A stretch of DNA of 64,000 bases, taken from Euborellia annulipes (taxonomy: Eukaryota > Arthropoda > Insecta > Dermaptera > Anisolabididae). Position 1 is the first letter of the stretch; the number at the start of each line of letters is the position of its first letter. The stretch spans positions 62,001-126,000 of the forward strand of contig JAKCPI010001598.1 in assembly GCA_023213315.1 (NCBI GenBank), given 5' to 3'. Both the position numbers and the translations under genes were made by a program. Below, piece after piece: positions 56,431 to 64,000 of this stretch. The notes below the pieces were generated by a model. That model was not told the origin of the DNA. It worked only from the letters and a program-made list of their open reading frames with translations, and searched no databases.

Positions 56431-58554
56431 ATGGCTCTAAAAAAAACTAGACAAACACGAAATCACTTTCTTTTAACTTTCTATTATAGTTGAAATATGA
56501 TTTTGATTTTCATGACATTAAGAAAGCAATCTCTCTACATCATGAAAACAAAATCAAATTCAAAAATTGGATTTATTTTTATTAAAACTGACTTCTTTTA
56601 CTTTTTTTTATTTATATTATTTTTTTGCCATTTTGTTCTCTGTCTTAGCTACGCCCTTGCTGCAAATATTAAAATAAAAATAAAGAGGAGACTCAGATTC
56701 ACACTTTAAATTTGGCCAATGAAATACGATAACGTTTGTTTATTTGTATTTATTTTGCACATGTCTTTTGGCATTTATCAATAGATTGTTCATCTCTCTT
56801 AATGTTTATAATATCTATCTAACATTGTAAGTCTAATCTATCTATCTAGACCTAATATATGAGGCGGGGATAGACAGTACCTTAATAATATTAATATTTT
56901 TCCATCCATCCATCCATCGAATCGCTCGAAGAGTTCTGAAAGAGAAGCCCTAAAGCTAAAACCCACCCTTATTCATCCTGCCTATCAACTAAAGGATTGC
57001 CGAGATGGCAATCGGGAACACACCTTGTCATTAGATAATTCGAAGGTCCAAGTGAGCCAGCAGTCCAACGAAGCGAGTAACCTATGCTAGAAAAGAGAAA
57101 AAAGAAGGTGGGGGAGGTGGGCCTATGTGTTGTGGTATGAGAACAGCTTATAGGTTATTTGGCATTTGAGTTAAATTTTTAAAATTTCGAAAATAAAGAA
57201 AAATAAATTGAATTTAACTTCAGAAAAAAAATATAAAAATGAAAATATAGTAACCTATATAGCTTTATAATGATTCCCAATCATTGCAATTATATCACGT
57301 GATGTTGTTTTTCTATAAATAAATTTATTCACTCAATATACGTTTTTATTATTACAATATTTATTTTTTCTCATTTTAATTAAGGATAAAAAAACAACTT
57401 CACGGTTACAATTGCAATTGAGACAATATAAAATTAAAATAATTATTGTTTTAACTGCCGAAAAGTTAAAATTTAGTTACAATATATGTAAAACCTCTAA
57501 TACCAACACCTCTATTTATTTTTCGAACTTCTTGATCGTCTTCTGCATCCTGGAGTTGGAATCTTCTCTAGTGCGCCTTGAAAGAGTTGACACCTCATTA
57601 GATAAATAAGTGCTTGGTATATAGGGGTTTCACTGTATCTACAAATCATCTTTGAAAATTTTTTTTTTTACTTTCTGAAGAAAAAAATGAAGTAGTTGTG
57701 TGTATAAAAAAATATTGGGAATCACTACCTGCCTGCCTAGAACATTTTCTAGTGTAATTATCTATTAGCTATTTAAAATATTCTAGCTATAGCTATCTAT
57801 AAAAAAATGAAAAATTTGAATATTTTTTAAATTAAAATATCTAATAACTTTGATTAATTTTTAGTTTCTTTTATTACTTTTTTTTATTTGGGCTATTGTC
57901 TTTATTATTATTTAATTATTTATTTACGTTTTGTATCTTTTAAGTATCTCTCTTTTATTCATTAGCTTTTTTTTTTTTTGACCAATATTTATTTAACTTC
58001 CTCTGTACTGGCTTTCATACCTGACTCAAATTCAATAAAATTTTACATAAATTTGAGATAAAAATTTTAAAAATAAATAAATGCAAGTGAATTATTATTA
58101 GAAAATTACTAAATTCTCATTTATGTAAAACTTGTTGATTTGACAAATAAAATCTGAGTCTCCTTAAAATAACCGCTGGGCTTACTTGACATTACTCCAC
58201 CATGAAATGAAATTTACAATGACCTCACGAGTTTCTCTCTTCCCTTCAATGACAATAAGAAAAGTCGCTCGTTGTGTCTCGAAGACGATCCACGATGCCT
58301 TCATGTATGTACTTTATCAAATGTAGGTACTCAAGAAGATTGTTGGAGGTTGAATGAACATGATCTAAAAAAAAAACAAGTCAATTAATAATAATCCTTG
58401 TTAAATTTAATAGCAACTTGTATAAATTCATTATTATTAATTATTTTATTAAAATAGGATGAAAAATTGGGGGGGAGAAATAAAAAATATAATTTTGGTC
58501 AAAGGGGTCCTACTCAGGAAGACTTTGAAGTAATTTCTCAATTTTTTATATTAT
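56431..58554. other. AT-rich DNA; one pogo-like end
   Basis: 57605-57640 reads, on the minus strand, TACAGTGAAACCCCTATATA, a pogo/Tigger-like terminus with TA in front. No partner terminus found. Several 60-70 aa ORFs are not recognisable. Confidence 0.4.
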
Positions 58555-58924
58555 TAGTCCGACCGAAACAAGATTTTCAACCGAAACCGAATATTCGGCC
58601 TCAATCTTAGTTTCGGCCGAAACCGTAACCGAAACCGAAACTTGTATTTCCTATAAAAAATTCATATCATTTTACCTTTTTTTTTTTTTTGAAATTTTTT
58701 TCCCTCCCGTGAAAATTATTTTACCTTTTTTTTAAAGGAGACTAAATTTTTTTCTCCCTCAAGTGCAATCATTTGACCTTTTTTTTTTGCATGCGAGTCT
58801 CATCCCATCTTTTTTCGGACTCAGGTTTCGGCCGGCCGAAAGTTTCGGCTACTTTTTGGCTGAAACCGAAACTACGGCCGAAACCAGGATTTTTGGCCGA
58901 AACCGAATATTCGGTCGATTCCTA
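58555..58924 (+). mobile_element. hAT-type MITE, group 2, full copy (~370 bp)
   Basis: TAGTCCGACCGAAACAAG to CGGTCGATTCCTA, ~90% like the copy at 18928 by eye. ATTATTA occurs on both flanks. The 87-aa ORF inside is repeat-derived. Confidence 0.82.
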
Positions 58925-59500
58925 ATTATTAATATTATTATGAATACAAAACATGAATATCAGATCATCATTAGATTCCTTCTCTGCTCTCCCCTTCACA
59001 TTTCTAATCAAGGACTTACTGAATAATTTATTCGCGGCCAGCCCTATTGGCTATTAGCTATTGAGTTTCCAACCAAATGCCAACAATGCTGCCGGAAAGA
59101 TCCGAAGATAGCCGATCATACATGAACATGCAGTCTTATAAAAAAATGAATGAGAGAGAAAGAGAAAGAGATATTCTCTATCCTTTTACACTTATTCATA
59201 TGGCTATATAAAAAAAAAATATTTACAAAACTTTTTTCTTTTATGAATTTAATGCCGGGTAAAGCCTATTTGGAAAACGAAAAATATCACCTACTTTTCC
59301 TAATTAATATAATAGATCTATATAATATAAATTTCATGCCCAGGCTATTTCATAAGCCTTTCATCTATTGATGTTTCTCTCTCTCTCGACCAAAGGATTC
59401 ATACTCGATAAATTAATAAATTAAAAAGAGAGTAAGCATACCTGAAGATGTTAAATGATGGGAAATTCATTGAAAGTGTAGTGGAATTTGAGAAAATGAT
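58925..59500. other. AT-rich DNA, no gene seen
   Basis: Short ORF at 59150 is unrecognised. Confidence 0.45.
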
Positions 59501-59725
59501 CCAGTAGGAAAGGCAGCGTTTGTTATTATCGAGTGGAATGCATCATGGCGAAGGCGTCTTTGCTTTCAGAGGAGCCGGGAAGCGTGGATTTGTTCTTGGT
59601 TAAGGCGCCATTGCTGACTGCTGCGCCTCGACTGAGACACGAAGGAGAGGCGGCCGTCGCCGCTGCCGCGAGTTAAACAATCCAATGACGTCACAATAAA
59701 GAGGCAATCCTATTGGTGCAAATAT
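59500..59725. promoter_or_regulatory. GC-rich CpG island-like segment with CCAAT and CRE motifs
   Basis: CCAATGACGTCAC at 59680-59693 combines a CCAAT box and a full CRE (TGACGTCA), and a reverse CCAAT (ATTGG) is at 59713-59717. Beside it lies a CpG-rich stretch containing a 43-aa + frame (59545-59676, MAKASLLSEEPG...). This looks like a promoter or first exon of an unidentified gene; direction is uncertain. Confidence 0.35.
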
Positions 59726-59850
59726 TTTCAAACAATTAAACGTTAATTTTGAACAAATAAATGAATGCCTTTCTATTGTAATATAGGCCTATAATAATAA
59801 AAATAATATAAAATATTTTTAAAAATATATAGGGCTATATTGATAAATAG

Positions 59851-59988
59851 AAATCCACTTTTTTGGATTCAGGGGACCTCAAAAAGTGCATATCCATCAA
59901 AAACTCGACATCGAATTTTTGACATGAATTCACGGCTTTAATTTATCTATATATACGGTATATATTACATATGCAGGTAAGAGAAAGT
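59851..59988 (-). mobile_element. Family A element, 5' fragment, reverse
   Basis: CCACTTTTTTGGATTCAGGG to the 5' hairpin GCAGGTAAGAGAAAGT. It is directly followed by a reverse family D fragment (59990-60145). Confidence 0.75.
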
Positions 59989-59989
59989 A

Positions 59990-60145
59990 CGATTCTGGAA
60001 TTTTCAAGCCTCCACATTTGGAGATATGTCCTCTGTAAGAGTCCAACATTTCATTTGGAAATTCTAATGGGAAGTTGTTCAGTTAGAGTGTGACAGATGG
60101 ACGGACACTACGCTATTATATATGTCGAAGATTGGCCTTGGACGT
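59990..60145 (-). mobile_element. Family D repeat fragment, reverse
   Basis: Minus strand: TATAATAGCGTAGTGTCCGT, CTGTCACACTCTAACTGAAC, TCCCATTAGAATTTCC, matching the start of the 30341 element. Confidence 0.65.
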
Positions 60146-60328
60146 TTAGTTTTTTTTTTTTAAATAGGTATTGATGTTGAAAAACTTTCCATCTCTTTTT
60201 AAACTAAGCTAATTCTGGGAAATTCACTTTTCATAAGAAGCTTAACTTAAGTATATACAAATATTTTCATGTATTTTATTTTATCAAATAGAAAGGAACG
60301 AATTTTTTTCTTTAAAAAGAGAGATTAA

Positions 60329-60550
60329 ATGCAATTGGAACGAGAGAGGGAATTTGTAAAAGCCACCAAGTCTCTCCCTTTCTCTTTATATCGCCTCATG
60401 TACTACATATTAAGAGGAGGGGTCTGGAATAATCCTGAAAAGACGAAAGGGAGGCGAATGGACATCGGGAGAGACTATTTGGCCGCTTTGAAGGAATTAC
60501 AGCCACCGCCCTCAGATTTACAGCCGAGTGTATTTTATTTATTTATTTAG
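60329..60550 (+). CDS. Unrecognised small ORF (73 aa), doubtful
   Basis: Open frame with KTKGRRMDIGRDYLAALKEL, less AT-biased than its flanks and outside all repeat families. On the opposite strand, CGTCTTTTCAGGATTATTCC near 60440 looks like a good acceptor. Coding status and strand are unresolved. Confidence 0.2.
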   Translation: MQLEREREFVKATKSLPFSLYRLMYYILRGGVWNNPEKTKGRRMDIGRDYLAALKELQPPPSDLQPSVFYLFI

Positions 60551-60673
60551 GGTGTGGAACATTTGAATTAATATAATATCAAAGGAAGGGCATTTTCAAT
60601 TAAAAACAGTCTCTTTACATTTGTCAATTGCTTTAAAATAAAAAATAATAATTTTTAAATATTAATAGTTACC

Positions 60674-60931
60674 TTAAACTTGCTCAGGGAGCCACATCTT
60701 GTGGATGGCGACCACGAGCTGCCCTAGCTGCGACTGGTAGTACTTCTTTTCTTTGCATGTCACTATCCTTCCTTCTATATTTTCTACAGGCGTCAGACCG
60801 TGTGACGGGCCGGCCTGTTCTATTCCTTCCCAGTCCCAAAAACTCCAATCCTCTCCGCCGACCCCGAACAGCGGGATTAAGGCGAAGAAAGAAGGGTTAG
60901 GCGGTTGTCGATGGAGGCCGAGAGATGGGAG
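60674..60931 (-). CDS. Candidate terminal exon, unrecognised protein
   Basis: On the minus strand a frame without ATG is open for 85 codons and ends at TAA 60674. It contains EDWSFWDWEGIEQAG, then GLTPVENIEGRIVTCKEKK, then YYQSQLGQLVVAIHKMWLPE. The region is strikingly GC-richer than its surroundings and uses varied codons. Just past the stop is AAGGTAACT, a donor-like site. A competing reading on + has an excellent acceptor (TTCTATATTTTCTACAG ending at 60789) and its own open frames. I do not recognise either product; the minus frame looks more protein-like. Confidence 0.3.
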   Translation of the reverse strand, partial: LPSLGLHRQPPNPSFFALIPLFGVGGEDWSFWDWEGIEQAGPSHGLTPVENIEGRIVTCKEKKYYQSQLGQLVVAIHKMWLPEQV

Positions 60932-62580
60932 TCAAGCAGGATCAGCCATTTATGGGAGACAGGAATTGAAAAGGCGGTGAAAAAAGCATCTTCGAGACGA
61001 AAATTTGAGGCTTTAACAGGAGTTCTATCTAAAAAAATATTAGGATACAATTTCAAGAAATTGTTCATCTGAAAAAGATATAGGAGTCTAAGGTTCCGCT
61101 AGAAGAAAATTCAAATTATAATGAAGATAATTTATAAACAGTTGGGAGGTCATGATGAGTTTTTCCTGGCAGGTCGTAAGTTTATTTCACCTTTTAATTC
61201 TGTTAATTCTGCTATTGAAACCTAAATTATCTAACACCTCAATTTCTCTCTTACCCCTCCGATTGGTTCCTGTAAGTTTGCATTTAATTTGATTTAACCT
61301 ATAGGAAAATAAATTATAACTCTGGTTTAGATTATTAAAAAGATAATAAAATACAGCTATTTTTTTTATTAACATTTCGGTCAGGGTATCTTCTGCAACG
61401 TTCATCATCAGCCTTTCAAGAATACAGTCAGTTTCAATATCATGATTCACCGCCACCCTTAGAGAATAGAGTCGTGAAGTTAGACAATCAGAGTGCTTAG
61501 AAAATAAATAAATAAACCTTTTTTTTAATATTTCAGTGGAAATACTATTTTTTGAGACAATAATTACCGCTCTGGTTGTCTAACTTCAAGGCTTTAAGGG
61601 GTCCCGGAACTGACTTGACTTGAGTTGAGTGGTGGGCCACTATGTATATGGAGGTGCCACTGTGCGTAACGGAGTTGAGCGGAGTACTCACGATACGGAC
61701 TCTGGTGGTAACCAATTGTTGGATCGGGACCTGACTGGCTGTCAGAAATGCAACATGGCCGACTTTTTCAATCAGCTGTTTTTTCAGTTTCTTAATAGAG
61801 GATTTTTGGCCCTATAAATATTTTTAGTAATAATAAAACAAAAAAATAATAATACTAAGAAAACTTTAAACTTTATTAAAAAATGGGGAATATATTTGAA
61901 AGTCACGTCAAATGATTTCAAATTTTTAAATTAATAAAATATAATTTATAAAATATTCAATTATGATATATTTTTGCTTAAAATTTGCAAAAAATATTTC
62001 TTAATTTAACTGAATTAAATTTATTAAGTTAACTAAGAAATAAATTTCTTAATAAAGTATCATCATTCAAATGTAAAATATTGTTTTTTGTTTCACCGCC
62101 CTTGGTGCAAATGCCTATCTTCATTTGACATTCATTTTTCCCCGATTTGACAGTAAAATATAACCTCTTTTTTCTTATTTATTCCCTGGTTGAACAAGAT
62201 CGAAAATTTCCTTCGTAAATAGGGCTATAGGTGACAGATAATTCTAACCTTTATAAACTCATACTCATACGTCATCAAATAACAAGAGGAAGATGACTCA
62301 CTCCAGTGAGGTTTCGGTGTGAAACCCCCGATTGATCGTTAGAACTCTAAGTAAATCAAGTCGGGGTGTGCCCACCTTTATTCTTTAGGTGGTGGGGAAT
62401 ATTGAAACTGACTGTACATAAGTCATTTTGTCCATGAATAATTAACACCGGGGGCTTGGTAACGGAGAAGAGCACCACAATCTTTGCAGTTAAACAATGC
62501 CAAGCGCGGTAAAAGCCCGGGATTGATGACCCCGAGCAATCAGCGTGTGGAACGTCCACCGGTATTCATCGATATCATGT
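60932..62580. other. AT-rich DNA with dispersed 'GTCAGTTTCAATAT' repeat pieces
   Basis: 61429-61520, 61559-61600 and 62385-62405 match the repeat at 11998. 61620-61800 is GC-richer, with a 62-aa unrecognised frame. No gene assigned. Confidence 0.4.
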
Positions 62581-62584
62581 ATTA

Positions 62585-62655
62585 TACAATTTATATAATA
62601 AAAAGTCATACTCCTAAATGGCCTTAGTAGCCGAAAAGGGGTAAAAACAACAACA
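62585..62655 (+). mobile_element. SINE-1/2 3' core fragment
   Basis: CTCCTAAATGGCCTTAGTAG followed by CCGAAAAGGGG, the core shared by both SINE families. Confidence 0.45.
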
Positions 62656-62727
62656 ATGTAAATACCTCCAAGTATCGGCTAGTTTTCAGTTTCAATTTCT
62701 TCTCGTCCAATTGGGCTCAACTCTCTC

Positions 62728-63075
62728 TTGAACTTGAAGAATTTTACGTTGTTAAATATTCATGGACAAAATACATACATCGTTAATAATTGTATTACAT
62801 GCTCGAAGACAACTCAATTATTATTGTATGATGATGATATATGTCTGTTTAAGACTCTTGAAAGGCTGAATCTATGCCCAAACGTCCTGAATAAAGAGTT
62901 TATTTACAATAATAATAGAAGCTCTTTACATTTGGCTGTAAACCTCTTCTTTACTATAATTAATCTTAAAAACAGCCACGTAATATTGATAATAGATAAA
63001 ATTTGTAACCCTATTAGAACTCAAATTGGTGAAATAAATAAAAATAAAATATGCCTCTTACGTTACCTTTTTTAA
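62728..63075 (+). CDS. Unrecognised 115-aa ORF, doubtful
   Basis: The longest frame in the window that is outside known repeats and the Sox gene. It has no recognisable domain; the composition is Asn/Ile/Leu-rich as expected in AT-rich DNA, though it includes DDDICLFKTLERLNLCPN. It lies between two perfect 25-bp direct repeats (62681-62705, 63218-63242). Confidence 0.2.
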   Translation: MNLKNFTLLNIHGQNTYIVNNCITCSKTTQLLLYDDDICLFKTLERLNLCPNVLNKEFIYNNNRSSLHLAVNLFFTIINLKNSHVILIIDKICNPIRTQIGEINKNKICLLRYLF

Positions 63076-63099
63076 ATAATTATCAAAAATCTTCCAAAG

Positions 63100-64000
63100 G
63101 TGAAACATATAAGTAACAATAGCGTTTTTTTTTTTTTTTTTTTTTTTTCAAAATCGGATTATTTCCCATCGAGTTTGTCTGTTTACTTTTTTTTTTTTTA
63201 TTTATTTTCTTGGTGTCAGTTTTCAGTTTCAATTTCTTCTCGCTCACTATTTGATATAATATCTAGAAAAGAGCAAATAAATAAACTCTTTTGCTGCCCA
63301 CTCGGGTGTGACAAAGGCTCAATGGGAAGAAAGGAGGGAGGCAGGCTCTTATTCATCATACTCTCTCTAAGCACTCTCTCTCTCTCTCGAATGATGTATT
63401 CATAAAGAAAGAGAGAGAGGGAAATAGATTTAGAAACATGTGTGTGCTTAAGAGGGCAAAAGAAAAGGATTACATCTTAATTAAGGGGGCAGGACTTTCA
63501 AAAGGAAGTATGACGTCATCTGAGGTATTCACTTTTTTTATTTAATAAAAAAACATTTTTTCATGAAATGTATAAAATTCTTTCTTTTTTTTTTTTGAAA
63601 AAATATATAAAATTTATATAATTATACTGTACATAGTGGATCAACCAGAATTTGCTTTAAGAAATTTTTTTTTATGGGATTACAGTTTGACATTCAACAA
63701 AACACCTCAGGTGTTTTCAATTAATAATAATTTTATTTCAAAATGCAATTTTTTAAATAAAAACAGAATAAACTTTCGTTCGCCAAAAATTGCATTTCGG
63801 GCCAGACTTGAGAATATTTTTCTCACTTCTTGGACGTTTGCCTCCAAAAATCTCTTCTTAATTGTTCCACTGATAATACAATACTTTAGAATTTATTTTT
63901 TAAAGCAAAAACCATTGAATCTTCGTTATTTTATCAGCTGCTATTGGAATTAGCATATATAATGATATATAAGAAAATTATTGTATAACAATTATTATTT
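63100..64000. other. AT-rich DNA with poly-T and CT microsatellites
   Basis: Poly-T at 63125-63148, CT/GA-rich 63362-63420. A 105-aa ORF at 63636 is AT-driven and unrecognised. Confidence 0.4.

Overview
The window is eukaryotic nuclear DNA, very AT-rich, with long microsatellites, thousands of bases of intergenic and intronic sequence, and an exceptional load of short non-autonomous transposons. The one confidently recognised gene is a SoxB2-type HMG-box transcription factor (Sox21b-like) on the + strand. Its HMG box is split by a 13.6 kb intron (exon 1 coding part 24621-24865, exon 2 coding part 38449-39109; 301 aa). The split box, the SoxB2-like tail after the box and the C-terminal RPVAYVLVK motif fit an arthropod. 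The microsatellite style is compatible with a crustacean, but the species cannot be fixed from sequence alone.

Layout: 1-24.3 kb is upstream intergenic DNA made mostly of repeats. 24.4-24.62 kb is a GC-rich promoter-like segment with CCAAT boxes, followed by Sox exon 1. 24.87-38.45 kb is the intron, full of repeats but with at least one repeat-free, GC-richer stretch (34.97-35.3 kb) that could be an enhancer. 38.45-39.11 kb is Sox exon 2, with a poly(A) signal near 39.45 kb. 39.5-64 kb is downstream DNA, mostly repeats, with several GC-rich islands (42.0, 52.7, 59.6 and 60.8 kb). Some of these have good splice signals and short open frames and may be unrecognised exons or regulatory elements.

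Repeats: (i) Family A is a ~650-700 bp element with a hairpin at each end, more than 20 copies in both orientations, some head-to-tail. (ii) Three SINE families are present: SINE-1 and SINE-2 share a tRNA-like head and a 3' core, and SINE-3 ends in CCTAA repeats. (iii) There are many hAT-type MITEs, mostly with 8-bp target duplications. (iv) There is one TTAA-duplicating MITE. (v) Foldback elements include a family carrying a recurrent hammerhead-ribozyme-like core (CTGANGA, stem-loop, GAAAC). (vi) A family with GTCT microsatellites and GC hairpins may be Helitron-related. These elements are nested up to four deep, giving a readable relative order of insertions. No autonomous transposase or reverse transcriptase ORF was recognised. 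All letter and number family names (A, D, SINE-1 and so on) are labels of mine, not database names.
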